64,000 bases of DNA from Onchocerca volvulus (taxonomy: Eukaryota; Nematoda; Chromadorea; Rhabditida; Onchocercidae): contig HG738138.1 of assembly GCA_000499405.2 (NCBI GenBank), positions 13,331,208 through 13,395,207 of the forward strand, written 5' to 3'. A program made the position numbers and the translations under genes. This document shows positions 38,896 through 53,000 of the stretch, in pieces (the stretch's first letter is position 1; each line of letters begins with the position of its first letter). The notes below the pieces were generated by a model. The model was not told the DNA's origin. It did no database searches and worked only from the letters and a program-made list of their open reading frames with translations.

Positions 38896-39118
38896 ATTAA
38901 TCACGTTAATTCACTTTGATCCCAGTTTCGATTTTTTACGTGAAGTTGTCCAGCAGTGCTCTTGCAACGAGTAATCTCTAGAACTGTTAACAGTTATTGC
39001 CAATTAACAATGGAAGCGTTCAGATATGATACGCTTAAAGCTACTACCAGCTTATACATCCATGTAATACTTCTGGTACCACTCAGTCGTCTTTTCCGGG
39101 GCAGATAATTGAACGCTT
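38896..39118 (+). repeat. Dispersed repeat, copy B
   Basis: About 223 bases match copy A at 24533-24748 in the same orientation, with scattered substitutions and small gaps. Strongest blocks are the first 45 bases, CCAGCAGTGCTCTTG, GCTTAAAGCT and TTCTGGTACCA. It lies about 2 kb upstream of the chitin synthase start. Confidence 0.85.
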
Positions 39119-39835
39119 TCATTGCATTGAAATTCTGCTTCACAATGTATGTTTTCTGCATTTGATATTATTTTTACATTAAGGATACAGTTTGCAGATC
39201 GCCATCTGATTACGCGCACCAATTTGTTATCAGAAATGTGATCAGAATTTAATTTAAACGATAACAGAATTTAAATTATTTGCCTGTACGACGTAGCAAA
39301 CAATAATCTCGCCATCCAATCCGTTTCAAATAAAAGTGCAGCAATAAAAAATCAATGCTGATTTCTTCTTGGACTTATTTCGGAGTATTTTTCATTCATC
39401 CATTCCATCTCTGTCTTATTTCTGCAACTATTGCTTAATTTATAATGTTTGGTTTGAATCATTTGATATTTAACTTTCACTACTCCTTTCTTCCCATTGT
39501 TACTCTACTGAACTCTATTCTTTGCACTCCAAAAAATCAACTTTTTTGTGGGTCGATACTTTTTCTCGTTATTTCCAAGTTAGAAACATAATGAGAATAA
39601 GCAGAATGAATATTATATATATAGATATAATGTTATGTTATTGAATTAAAATATAGAAATCATTCAAAACAAAATCACATCAAATCCTTCACCAGTGAAT
39701 GGTTAATGTGATTTCCGACAAATTTGCGTATGAAAAGTTACTAAGTTTGAAATCATCGGAGATTACTGGAAGCATATGATGCGTTTTATTGGACTGATTA
39801 CTGATGCAGGATTTTACACAACTTTTATGTAATGA

Positions 39836-40114
39836 GTGTTTTTCATGTTTTTAACTTTCCCACTTGTTTTCTTTTCATCAAAATGGTCCGCCATAATCAA
39901 AAAACTGTTTCCTTTGATTCATACAATTCCTTTTCCCGTTTTCATGTCTGTCTTCGCTTTTCTAGTAAAAACTGCATTTCCCTTTATGGTGGCATCCGCA
40001 GTATATGAAGTACAACGAATTCGCATCAATACTCTGCATCGGTTTGAGAGACTGTTACAACTGTTGACTGAAAGAAATATTGCAGCCGTTTCTTCTTTTT
40101 TGGACATGCCATGA
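39836..40114 (+). other. Open frame with hydrophobic segments, uncertain coding status
   Basis: About 90 codons encode two hydrophobic stretches separated by short basic linkers, then an Arg/Leu-rich tail. The pattern loosely recalls the last helices of a sideroflexin, but I could not find the upstream sideroflexin exons or a good splice acceptor. Stops TAA TGA lie just before it. It may be chance or a decayed copy. Confidence 0.2.
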
Positions 40115-41101
40115 AGAGGTGTTTAGCCCAGGCTATACCACAAACTATTCAAGAGTTTTGCCCGATCAAATGCAAATGTTGTAAACAACAGTGCAATCTG
40201 TATGGATAAGGCTGTTTACTTGGATAATAGAGACATTTCCATAGAAGCCAGTAAAGCTGACTTTTGTCTCGGTAAAATCAGTTAGCTCTTCCTTGCTTAT
40301 TGTCTGGGCAACGATGGCTATTGCTCCGAGTTATTTCATATGTACTTCGGTACCCAGTTCCCAGTTGCTCACTCGATAGCATTTTCCAGTACAGGAAATG
40401 GCTATATATATGATACGACCGACGGAGCACACGGTGTAATAGTGTTCCTTCTTCACAAGAGCAGGCGCAAATTTCTTACATTGCATCGTCCTTCTTCGTG
40501 CCACCTTTTTGATTCTCTAAACAAAGTTTGATTCCGTTATTATTTCACTTAAATATTATCCAAGTGGATAATATTTACCGAAATTATAATGGAATGAAAA
40601 TCACAATCAATCCGTAGTAATCTTTACCCAATTGATTTTTGACTTAAAATGTTGACCAATGTCATTAATTCACAATGTTCTTTTTGGTCACCATTTCCGT
40701 CATTAGTGGAAATAGAATCATCACTGACTGTGTTGGGAAGTACGTCGTGCTCTATCACTTCACCATTCTTACGTTTATTTTTGGCATGCTAACAGTAATA
40801 TTGGACCAGATATAATGAAATTTGAAGTTCTGTTATATTTATTGTAACGACCGAGTACTGTTGCCAGCATTGCGCAGTTGTTTATATATCATTTTGTTTA
40901 TGATTGATTTCGTTCAAAGAGATTAGTATGATCCAGAAGATTTCAGAAATAACTGAAATTCAAGCTGAAAATGCTGGCAAGCTCAACTTTCTTTGCTAAA
41001 GCAGTAATTTCAAGAACATTCAGTCGCACACATGCTAGTCGTATTTTGAAATATAAATTTCGGTCTTAAAACTTGCTTTGCAGACCATCAAAAAACATCA
41101 A

Positions 41102-44100
41102 ATGACTTCGACATGTAGCTCGCCCTCGTCGAGTGGCTACGGGACATTGTCGAAGAACAGTGCCGTCAGGAATATGCAAAAACAACAGAATTCTGTGTTT
41201 GGCAGTTCCACAATGGTTTCGTTTTCATTTTTGTTTGTTATGTTGAAATCATACGCTATTTAGAATCTTGGCCTGACTTGAGGCACATCCACTCCGACTG
41301 ACTGGCAATTGCAAATATTTTAAGTGCAAAAGTCATGCCACAGTTTCATTCCTGGATGAAATTAGGAGTTTGACAGATAAAAGGTATTGAAGTAATTTAT
41401 CAGAATAGATTCGAGAAGTTTCATTCTTTTATTTCAAACACATTGCGCTATAAAATTTATTCTCTGCTTAGCCTAGTCTTGAATAATTTTAAATGAGTTA
41501 GTTCTAAGGCCATCATGTATGAAGATAATCAGTAATGCTGACTATTTTCTTATGACACGTAACATGAATTTCGCAGTGTAATGAAGTTAAAATTGCCGTG
41601 CTGTATGCCTTCAGGCACCGAAAAGTTCAGTACAAGACTATTACTATTATGAAACAGTTGTAATTGTAGTGAAGTCATTTCCGATTCTATTTTGTCAATC
41701 GCATTAATCATAATGAACAAAAGAGATATGTTGAGCGGAGTAGCAATAAATTTTATCTGAAAAGTCCAATTTATAACTGTTCGTTGTGCTTTTGATTCTT
41801 TGAAACAAGTATTAAAATTTAGTTAAACTAATTGGAGCATTAAGTAATACGGACTATTGACCGGTCATTATTTTTCGTTCATGACATTATAATTTTTGCT
41901 GACTGAGCTATTAGATGAATCATTTTCCTATCTTATATGTCAAATTTTCAAATGATTTACGTAGAAAAAATACGTCTTTCAAATGCATTAGCCATTCAGT
42001 CTCATTTATCCAGATTATTCATTGGGTCCTCAGCATCGACTATATTTCTCCTGATCGCTTTAACACTCGATTTTCGCACCCAAGATGAAGTGGCATGCGA
42101 AGAATAAGTGGAAGAATTGCTGGTTGAGATAAAGTTTGTGTTTCCTATGAGAAAAAATTGAAAATATTGCGAATTCCGTGGGAACATTTGCTGAAATAGA
42201 GAAAAAGAAAATGTTGACGTAATCCGAACTCGAAATCGTTCTGCGTTGCTTGCATAATATTTGATTGATATCAGAAATGTCTTGCGGTGAGGATGTCCGG
42301 TAAAGAGTAATTTATCATTCTGTACGAGAGTAGTTAGAGTTGGTTGGTCGCTTTGGAAGGAACAGATCTGAACACCATGCAGTTTCACTTTTTTGCTACT
42401 TCTTCTTCGTTCTTCCGTTATCGTAAATTATTTGCCTATTAACACTTCTTTTAACTCGATCTCTCTCTCTCTCTCGCATCCTTCGTTTTGCATCCTAAAA
42501 ATGCTTCAGTATGGGAAGATTGAGAAGTTCGCCTTTTTTCGATTTTCCCATTTCTAATTTCTTTCCTTTTTCTCAGTAATGCATATTGCAACTCATTTCA
42601 ATCCTTGGTGGTTGTCACCACTATCATATCACTTATATCCTTTTCACTTATCAAGTTCTTATTTCAAAGCTCATCTTATAGCAGATAGCAGCAGCAGATG
42701 ATAAGTAATCGGCATTTATTGCCACGATATCGTATCGTATTTGAAAATGTCAATATCATTCAACGTTCGTTGTCTCACAGAATTTTTCTCTCCTCTACAA
42801 GCTTGAGGAGATAGCATTGGTGAGTTGTCGAATGAGATGTCTTGGCACACTCAGTATGTCAACTTAATCTCTTTAACACACCGACACTGCGGAGCAGCAA
42901 AGATATTACTGCTAGAAAAGAAATTCCGAACTTTGAACAAATTGACGGATGGAAATCACTCATTAGCAAATAGCTTCAACTATCATCATATGTCCATCTA
43001 CATCTCATTTGACCCAAACAAATAATTTACAGTTGTCGATCACTATTGATTATGTTGTAATGATTATTCAACCCATGATTGAGGTTGATATTTTGAGTTT
43101 CCGAACAGATGGTTATTTATTGGTAACATAAAGTTCATGATTTACTTTATGAATTACTCATATCGAAATACTACTGGAGGCACTCGAATTATCAGCTTAT
43201 GTTCCCTGTTGCAAACATTCATTAATTCACTGAAATAATGTCTTTAAATATCAATCATTAGGTTGATAATCATATCATTGTGAAGAATTCATTGATTTGA
43301 GGTTACATCTTAATGTGTTAGATTTGTTTTGATTTCAAAGCACGCAAAATGAACTCTTCACTGCTTGTAAAACAAATGTTCTCTATTGAATTGCTGCATG
43401 ACGTTTGAATGAAAAAAAGTTCCCAAGTACATGAACTTATCGTTGATTTCCATTTAAAAAAAAATTTCATAGCTGATCATTGTGAATTCTCCTTGTCTAC
43501 CTTATAAGAGATAGTTAGCAATATTAATTTTCATAAAGTTAATGATTAACATTAATAATCAGATAGTTCAAGAGTGTTGTTCTGCATAATGTATGCTGGT
43601 AAGTTGCGCTAGAAGTCACCCATTAAAATTACAATATCCAGTTCTTATCAAACCTCATCATTTATATATACAGAAAAAATATGAACGTATTATTCATTTC
43701 CAATTTTAACTTGATTACTGAATATTTATTGTTGCTACAATTATAAAATAGATGAGCAAAGAGGACTATGAAAGAGATCGTTTACGATGGCAGCAAAAAC
43801 TTGATGATACATCGAAACGTTTAGCCGATGCCGAAATTGTCAATTCTGAAATGAATCAAATCAAAGCTGAATTGGTCAGCTTTCTTTTAACTATTTTGCT
43901 ATTTTTTTAATTTATAGTTTCATTTCTTTCTCAGCCAAATTATTTATTTCGCGTTATTACGTATCGGAATTTGTCTGAAAATTATTGAAAAGTTTTTCAT
44001 AACTAATTTTGCGTTTAGAAGTATATGCAATTATAGAATAAAAAAATTGTTGAAATGGAACGAATCCAACGACCTCTGATTGAACAAAATCGTCGATTAA

Positions 44101-47100
44101 CTGAGCGAAATCGCATACTTCAAAATGAAATGAAGAACTGTGAGCAGAAGTTGTGCCATTCGCAGGATGATTTTTTAACGTTGGTTAGTTTTCATTATTG
44201 CGCATGTGCAGTTCAATATCCTACTGGCAAGTATTAATGTAAAATTTCGGCTCTTCGACCAATTTCTGGACAAAATTTTCAGAAGGATGAATATGAAAGA
44301 TTGGTCAAAGACAATCAGAACCTGAAAGAAAGAAGGGCTTTTCCTGAAAAGCTGGAAGAATTAGACAGATATAGAAATCAAGTGCTGGAATATTCCAAGT
44401 GTATTACTGCACTGAGACAAGCAGGTTTGGTAAGCCTTTTCGTTTGAAAAAAAATTTCCTGCACTTTCTACTGAGTGATCTATATATATTTATTTATGTT
44501 GATTTTTTTGCTATCTTAGATAACGAACATAAGAGAAATGATGATAATTTATGATGAAAGCAAAGCGAAGCAAATGATAATTTATAATCGTGGAAATAAA
44601 TCAAGTGATTATTTATAGGAATAGAATTGAAATTAATAAATTCGATTATGGGAAATAATGATAGTGCTGGATTATCGCTTCATCTAATCGTTTGTCCAAA
44701 TTGCAGGAAAAGGATCGACGTTACGATTTATTAGTTCAAAAATTCAAAAGACTGAGGAAATGCATATCGTCTCGAAAAAATGGCGAAACTGAAGAGGATA
44801 GGCAGTCTTCATTTGGTGGATCTGACTGTTCCGCTGAAAGCTCCATTTCGCTGAACACTATTACAGAAGATTTGAATGAAGTATATAGTCCTCAAAATAA
44901 TTTTTTTTTAATCTTGAGAAAAATGACCCATTCTCGGATTGTTTTCATTTTTGAAAATAACTCTTCCATGATATGTTTCATTTAACTCAATTTAAAATCA
45001 AAGAATTATCAGAATATGACAGAGGCATTCCCTATTGCCAAAAGCAGGAAAGAAAAAAGCCGGTTGAGCATGCATTGCACAAACATCGGCACATTTTTAG
45101 TTCAGATTTAGTATATTTGTATCATAGGCATTGGATAAAGATATTGAAAACGGTTATCAACAGATCGTTCGCGAAGGTGAACAGTTTCGACGAACGTTAT
45201 CAGCATTGAAAACGGGTGAATATGGGCTTGAAGATGATCAGCTTCTAAGGCATCAGCTAATTTGTGCCCAAACAACAATTGCTCAACAGCAAGTTGTCAT
45301 CGAGCAACAGCAATTACAAGTAAACCATATAAGTGATTACTAAAATGATTTTTAACGAGAAGCTGCATGTTAATCAAATAATCTCTAAAGAGAGTGGTTT
45401 GATAGCTAATATTTAAGTGTGATTTAAGAACTTCGCCTTGTATGTGCTGATGTTGCAAGGATGCACATAGCATTGTGCTATGGATAATTTGTAAGCACTG
45501 TTCTTAAATGAATTGTTAACTCAAGTTAAGTTGTCTTATTTGACCACGTTACTATTTCAGGAACTCCGGTCAAATATTATGAGTTGAATAACGTTTTATT
45601 AGAAACTCAATTAAAGCAGCTTAAAAGTGCGCCTATTCTTGCTGTGATTTGCTGCTTAATAATCCTTTTATTTGAGACTAACAAAACGTGTTGATAGTTG
45701 AGTGACAAAGACGATTAATCTGAAAATCCTGATGCCTTGAGTTTTGATGGTTCACTGTTAGATCCCTGATTTTCTGATGTTCTAATTTCTGATGTCTGAA
45801 ATGCTTCCAGTTTTCTGATCTTAAGATTGCATGTGAATCCAGAAGCTGCAAGTTTAAACAGCTGCCTAGAATGGAACTTTAGATTCACCTAGTATTATCT
45901 AGGAAACCAGTAGTTTCATTGCTCCATTTTTAAAAGTCAAAATGGACAACTTATCGAGATTGTATGAAATAATATGTTCTAGATATTATCTGGATACAAT
46001 TCTTTTGTAAGTGACTATTAGTTTAGTCGGAAAACACGATGGAATTATTGGATAGCATCGCTAGGCTACAGGATCAGGTCATGGAACAACGTTCCAAAAT
46101 GGAAAGCATGGAAGCAGAATTGATCGAATCTAAGGAAATGAACGAATTATTGGAATTTCAGATTCTAGAGAATAAAGAAAATATGGAACATGAATTTGAG
46201 GTGTGAAGCTTTGGTTTCAGTTTGCTTTCAAAACCAACTTTTTTGTTTTAAAACTTTTGCATACATATTTTGTTCATAAATACTTTTCTTAACTCACAAT
46301 GGTTAGCTAATTGTATCACCCGCTAAATCTTGCATGGATACTTCATTACAACATTTCATCGAAATACATAAGATAATGGGTGATTGTAGTGAGTACATAG
46401 AGGAATATGCTCTATCCATGAATCCATGAAGGCATCGAAGTTTTGATTAGCGATAATGGGACGGTCCGGACTAGATTACACGGAATACATTGATAGTCAT
46501 CATCATGATACATTTCAGATGGCTGCTGTAGAATCGTCCAGTCTAAGCAATATTAGTAGATATGCTATTCAAGCAGTGAACTATTACTATTGTCAGGATA
46601 TTGAGAAAGTTGAGATTCTAGAGTTTTTTCTCCCTATAGTAACTGAAATTAGATACTCTGAAAATGCAATATTTGTAATTAGCGGTTACTATCTGACCAT
46701 ACGAAAAAATGCGTGATTCATTTGCAATTTGAAAAGTGCAGTTCATATGAAAGGACATGAATTTTTCATTTTAATCTTTGCGCGTATTCTTCTCATATGC
46801 TCATTTACATTTTTACTTGAAACGAGCGATGATAACCAATCTGTAATGATTACTAATACATTCCGGTTTTCTGGTTGTTAATTTTTTTTTCACTTTTATT
46901 AAGGTACATTTTTTATTTTGAATGTTCATGTTAAATTAACAAGAATCTTTTGCAATTATATCATGAAAATGAAAGTAAGAGTGATACAGAGGCTATCATC
47001 ATTATTTTACCAAGAGATTCTGTATTGAGCTTTATTTAGAAACGACAAATGCTGAAAGAGTCAGTAAGCAAGGATACGATGACTGATTTGTGGATCAGTG

Positions 47101-50080
47101 AAGAGGACGAGTGCACATTTCTTAGTCAAATGTCACCTCTAACAGTAAGATTTTGAAAGAAGAATTGGTTTGCTTGTAACAAGAAGATATTTGTTTGAAA
47201 ATGTTTAGAAGAGTAATACTTTCTTTCGTTTTTTTTTTTTTTTTTTTTTTGCAGGATTTTGGAGAAATATGCAATCGGAAGTGTGAACTAATCAATTTGC
47301 GTCGATCAGCATCATTGAGTATAAAACAGAGAGAGCTCGTCCAACAAGTGCTCACTTATATCGAGCATTTGGAAGATGTAAATTATAATAACATTTATGA
47401 AGCTTCTTCTGTGGAACATTTTTTTTTTTTTATTGTTCTTCAAATTATTTCAGTCATTAGTAACTATTTTTAGCGATTTTCAATGAGATGTTTCCGGTGA
47501 TGATATACTCAAACGAAAGTTCATCTCATCCGCAGTCTTGTCATTCTTCTGATTTGCATTTTCCAAAGAGACATGCTTAATTTTACTTTAGCAACTTCTA
47601 CGTCTCAAAATAGATACCGAGCAAAAAATATGTCAATTTGTACTAAAAGAAGCTGAGAATGCGACGAAAATACAAGATCTTGAGGTACAAATCGAGCAGT
47701 CATACTCAAAACAAAAGAAGAAGAATGTTCGCTCTTTTTTTTTCTTTTGAAAGATGGAAAATTCATGAGTAGAAATCAACATCAATGAATTCATGAATTT
47801 AATATTTGGAAGAAAATGAACAATTTATAAGAATGGGAAAAGAATCCACTGGTGCTAATAAATTGAAGAAAAACAGATTGGCCTTCCTCCTAGTTTAAAA
47901 GTTGTTGGTTAAGATTTCTAGACTTTAAAGTTGTTGGTTAAGCCGATCCTGTTAGCTAGATAAGAATGGAAATCATCACTCAAAGCGGAAGAAAGGAAAT
48001 GAAAAACAATCGTGAGTTATGGTACTAATTTCAGGACTTGCAAATGGAAGTAGAAGTATTGCGTAGACGAGAACTTGAACTAGATTCAGAGAAGCAAATG
48101 GTTTGTACATGTTTCTAATCTGTTATTTTTTTATTAAGAAGAAGGTAACCAGTCCATTATCCATCAGAACTGTATTAAATTGCTTCAAAAAGGAAGCATT
48201 TTTCTGATTTTAACATCTCGGTTTTGTTATTGATTGTTGTTAATTTTAATTTAAAAATTCAAGTTCAAATGAACTTATTCAGCTAAATGATGAAGTGAAC
48301 AGGATGTCCAAAGAAATGGGCAAATTACGATATCTTTTACAACAAAAGGATGAGCAGCTGGCTCTGCAAGGTGATAAGCATTCTGAGCAAGAAAGGTTTG
48401 AATGTTCTTCGGTATTTTTTAAGCTTTTCGGAGTCTTACTGAAGAATTTCGACGACAGGCTGATGTATGAAATTTGCATAAGTCAATCGCTAATCTGAAA
48501 AATGTGCTTATATTTTTAATTATCAATGTGTTTGTTAAGCCGAATCGCTAAGCTGAAAACTCAGATCCAGAGTTATACAGATGAAAACAATGAATTACGC
48601 AACCAGTTAAGGAAATACACAGAATCCTTACAACAGTCCGAGGTAGATAAATTTCATGCAAGTTGTAGAGTGGCGCATACTTTGTAGATGGTTCAGGAAA
48701 TGGAAAGTGTAAAATATTCAACTAACTTTAAGGAAATTCTGACGAAGAAGAAAGAAGAAATGAAATTGTTGGAAAAGGAAAACACTAGCTTACAGGTGCA
48801 ACATAGTGCTGCTCTGGATGAAATACAACGATTAAGAGACGATGCAAGGCCTGAAGTGAAGTAAGTTAAGCTCACCCTTATATTTTGTGCAACCCTAAAG
48901 CCAAGTCACTTTCCAGCTCATCTGACTGAGAAGTCATTCACAGCATCAGTCGGTTAGAAAAGGATGGACAACCGTGTTCTCTTTATAGTCATGTTACATA
49001 TGCCAGTTATAATCGAGAAAGATAGAAAAATTTCCAATTTCAAGGGAGCAGAAGTTCAACACGAATCACTGTCAGTTGAGCTAATTGTCTCAATTTGTTT
49101 CAATTTTCCTTAATTTCAGAACAGATTTGGAACGACGTTTTGAAGAATATCGTTATCGTCTTTCGTGCGCTTTGAAAACAGTGCACGAATACGAAGACGA
49201 AATTTCAAAGCTAAGAAGTCACATGGCCAAATTGGAATCAAAAAGTCAAGAAAGAAATGATAATACAATGATAGAATTGGAGCAAATCCGTGAATACAGC
49301 GAACAACTTGAAGAACAATTTACGGCCCAGGTTGGCATCATCGAGGCATTGAAGCGGAGAATTGTGCAGGTGAAAGTCTTTTTATCATTATCAATTAGAT
49401 CTCCAGAAAGCCATCTAATCTTCTAAGAAGTAAAGCACTAAAGATTCGGGAAATCATGATGATCTGTAGTGTTTGAATAAATTCATTTCTCTATACATAT
49501 ATAAGATATTTCATTCCTTGTAGTTCTTACTTTCTCAGTTAGTTTATTGACCACTTTCTTTTTTCCTGGAATTCAATCACTTAAAATTATGCAGCTAACA
49601 TCTTTGTTGGACTTTGTCTTATTTATGACATTATAAACTTTGATAAAGATGAAACTGGGATGGAAATGCATTCGTATAGATGCAGAACGTGAACTGCAAA
49701 AGAAGTAGTTAGCAGAGATTCCAGTTTTGAAGAAGAATGTACACATACTTTAAACCACGGCAACGGAATAAGAAACAGGAAAAAGTTATTTCCGGATGAC
49801 CGACAGGCAATGACACCTTTTATTCGCCGTTTTATTCGCCGTACACATCATACTTTATTTTGACTTATTTCAGCAAAAAGCGCTAACTGACTTTTTGAGG
49901 AGCATGACAGAAAGTGATGAATTGAGCTTCGCAAAAGCGGAAGACAAACTGACCAGATTTAAATCATCGCAACAAGATGAAGGGAGTTGCCAATTGACCG
50001 ATGCCGTCCAGAAACTGTTAAGGCTTGTGTCAAATAATTGCGCTTATAGCTACAAAACGTTACCTTCCACTCCTACCTGA
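41102..50080 (+). CDS. Long coiled-coil protein, 16 exons, 767 aa, family unknown
   Basis: Exons: 41102-41215, 43752-43874, 44037-44183, 44283-44429, 44707-44880, 45128-45319, 46027-46200, 47040-47144, 47255-47377, 47592-47684, 48035-48100, 48283-48395, 48540-48642, 48688-48860, 49120-49369, 49874-50080. All phases close to 768 codons with TGA. Exon 1 encodes a Ser/Thr-rich low-complexity head (SSPSSSGYGTLS). TTTGCAG at 41078-41084, just upstream of the ATG, could be a spliced-leader or 5' UTR acceptor. Nearly all later exons encode Glu/Lys/Gln/Leu-rich heptad-like sequence, so an extended dimeric coiled coil is expected, with a short acidic linker around exon 5 (SSFGGSDCSAESS). Intron 1 is 2.5 kb. 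No membrane segment or catalytic motif is seen. Scaffold roles at centrosome, Golgi or cytoskeleton are possible, but I cannot assign a family. Confidence 0.85.
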
Positions 50081-53000
50081 TTTCTTATGTGCTATAAATG
50101 TATTCATTAAATTAATATATGAATGAATTGCATCGCATATTACCGTATTCACGGAATGGCTTGCATGAAATGATTTGCTTATTTCAGTTAGAAAATCTAA
50201 AAAAGAAAATTTATTTGAAATTTGAAGCTTGAAAAGAAAGCCGTATTAAGAAGAATTAGTCTCAAAGAAATCTGAAAAATCCGTTTTTTCCTTAAAATTT
50301 GAATGTTGTTCTCGTAATGGTTGCACGTTGACGCACCGATGTTTCATCCGATCTGTCACCGCTGCATGCCATGTATTATGGTTCCGAAATTTAGTCTCTA
50401 GATGGTTCTTCAAAATCCTAAATTATCAGAAACTGAGTATGATTTTATAACTTATATATAGGTGTAAGAAACATCTATATAGAGTTGGATTGCCAGAAAT
50501 GTTATTTTGCCATTTAATTGTCACATCAACCAATGTCTTAAATGTAAAGGAAAGTGCTTCTGGTGTGCTTCGAACTAAGATATTTTTGATGATTTACAAC
50601 AGTATGACTTGTAATTTATTATATAGGTTGGCTGGTAATATAAAAACGGCTTACGGCTAAGTCATATTCCATGCTTTATCACACCTTATTATGCGGCTGA
50701 CTTAATTTGACATGATCTGATTGGTTGCGATAGTCGACTTGTTACGATTATAAGATCAGTGAAATTAATCATCTCTGTCCAAGTGAGCAGCATTAATACT
50801 TCAACCATCTAGACATCTGGCTTCTTAATTGCGAAGGTAAACGGTACATTGACAGTTTTAACGCGAATCTATTCTACCAACTTGTCAACGACTTAACTGT
50901 CTTCAAACGATGGACCAATACAGCATGGACTTGAATGTCTGCTCTGAGCATTATGTGAGGATATTGTTATCTACGATAGAAGCAATGTTCACGGTGATGA
51001 AGAAGCATGTCGACGATGACGCATCATTTCGAGAGCGATTTTTGCATTTTTTTTTCTCGCTGAAAATGTTTTATTACCGGATCTCATGTAATCAGTTGAT
51101 AGGATATAATCGTCCACAATCGTGTGAATGAATTATTTCTGCAATTATCGGATTTTTTTTTTAGTAATCTTTTGCTTCCTTTTAAATTTTAATCCAAAAT
51201 TTCTAAAGAATGGGAATAGAAAATGGTGGAGACTATTGTGAATTAGTGGATTCATTTATTGATCGACAGATTTTCATTCCAGCAAGCATCCTAACTATAA
51301 ATGTGAATATAAAGTAGATTATAGATGCATGAAGCACCGCAAATGCTGAAATATTTTTGAATAGTAGATAACAGGCATTGTTTTTCGAGCGGTTATTCAA
51401 CTACAGCCAAAAGACTTGAAAGATTGTGTGACATAACACCAACATATCTTATGACTAGCATGATGTGTAATTAAGATGGCTAGTGAAAGTGAAAATATCA
51501 GCATTATGCTTACTATCTGCTCATTTATATCTCTTATTCTTACCTGAAAATGAACAAGAGTGACGCTCGTGAAATTTTGAAATAATTTTGGACTGGCTTT
51601 TCCTACTAATGACTGATGAACTGCCCATTTCCTATTATTTTATAAAATGTCTTTGCCACCCATACTCTTCCATGAACAACACATCACATAAAAATCCATT
51701 AAGCAGTGGCATAGGTTATCCCTTTTTGCAAAAATTTGACCATAATATCCAGGAATTGTCCTTAAAAACATTAGTCATCCAAACTCACCTAAAAATCATG
51801 TTTTGCAGGTTTTGTTGTGATTCACACATTGCTTTCATTTATTATTTGCTTTAGAAATTTTTGAATTTCATTTCTTTAATGTTTGACTTCGAACTTGGAT
51901 CAGAAGCCATCATTACTGTTGAAAGACTTTGAGACAGAAATACTGAATATGGATTTGTCTGTTTTTCGTTATTATTCACTGTTTCTGATGAACGATTCGA
52001 TGTGTTGAAACATATTTTTGCTTTTCTTTTTGTAAAATAATCATTTTAATAAAAGAATTGATGATACCTAACCTTTTGTTAAAGCATACAATTTTAGTTT
52101 AGGATTTTCAGTCCTTTATTTACCACCTTTCATACCTTCATCGTCGATGTTGTAGCTACGGAGTTTCAGCCACAAATTAACTATCTGCCATTGCTTGCAA
52201 CAAAAATAACGTCTATATTCTGACCTTATAGGAAGACCTGTATCTGTCATCGCCAGCCCTATCCATTCCAGAAAAGCATCGAAAGCGTTGTCGAAGATAA
52301 ACAGTTAACTGGTCGGGTTGGTAATATCAAACATCAAAGTAAGAAGTATAAATTTATAATGATATTTTTAAAATAAGATGATAAGCTGTCATAACATTCG
52401 AAGGAATCACTTACTAAGGAGGAGAGGAGAATGAAATTTAGAAAAGTGCAACTGAGGTTGGAAGGTTGAAAAGAGCAAACGAGGATATACAAGGTCATCA
52501 TTACATCTCTACAGACGATAAACGATTCCTCAAAAATGATTTCTATCGCTGATAATATTATCAAGTTGGACAAATAACTTGCACTCCCGACTATGAAAAT
52601 TATTAATACAATCTTCTTCTTTCATTACTCGTACAACACATTATCTACCACATTGGCCTCCCACATCGCTTAGTAATTATTTATCTTTAATGACAAATAG
52701 CCGAATGATCATCTCCGTCTTTCAGTTTCTTTCGTTTTTTAGTGTTTTCCCAAAATTTTCATTTCAGTCTATTGCTTGCTATTACTCGTTTTAGAAAGCC
52801 TTTTCATGCCATTTTCACAAACTTCCACTGACAAATTCAGTTATTTTGGAGCCGTAAACTTTGCACGACAAGTAAAAATATGACTTCGTTTTCAAGATGA
52901 GGGACTGAAAAATGTAAACAAGTTCGGTAAGAGTCTGAAATGTTGAGGAGGATTCTGTTTTATTAGTAGTACATATTTCAGAAATTTCCCCCAATATTTA

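Larger units (their letters stand above)
37133..41101. other. Intergenic stretch with repeat copy B and weak open frames
   Basis: This lies between the divergent chitin synthase and coiled-coil genes and probably holds both promoters. It contains an inverted repeat (37752-37810), an A-rich tract near 38692-38709, the dispersed repeat copy B (38896-39118) and one hydrophobic open frame (39836-40114). No complete exon series was recognised. Confidence 0.45.

Noticed and set aside
42002..42388. 128-codon minus-strand open frame inside intron 1 of the coiled-coil gene
   Set aside because: No ATG in frame until late, no recognised family, and about this length is expected once by chance in a window of this size and composition.
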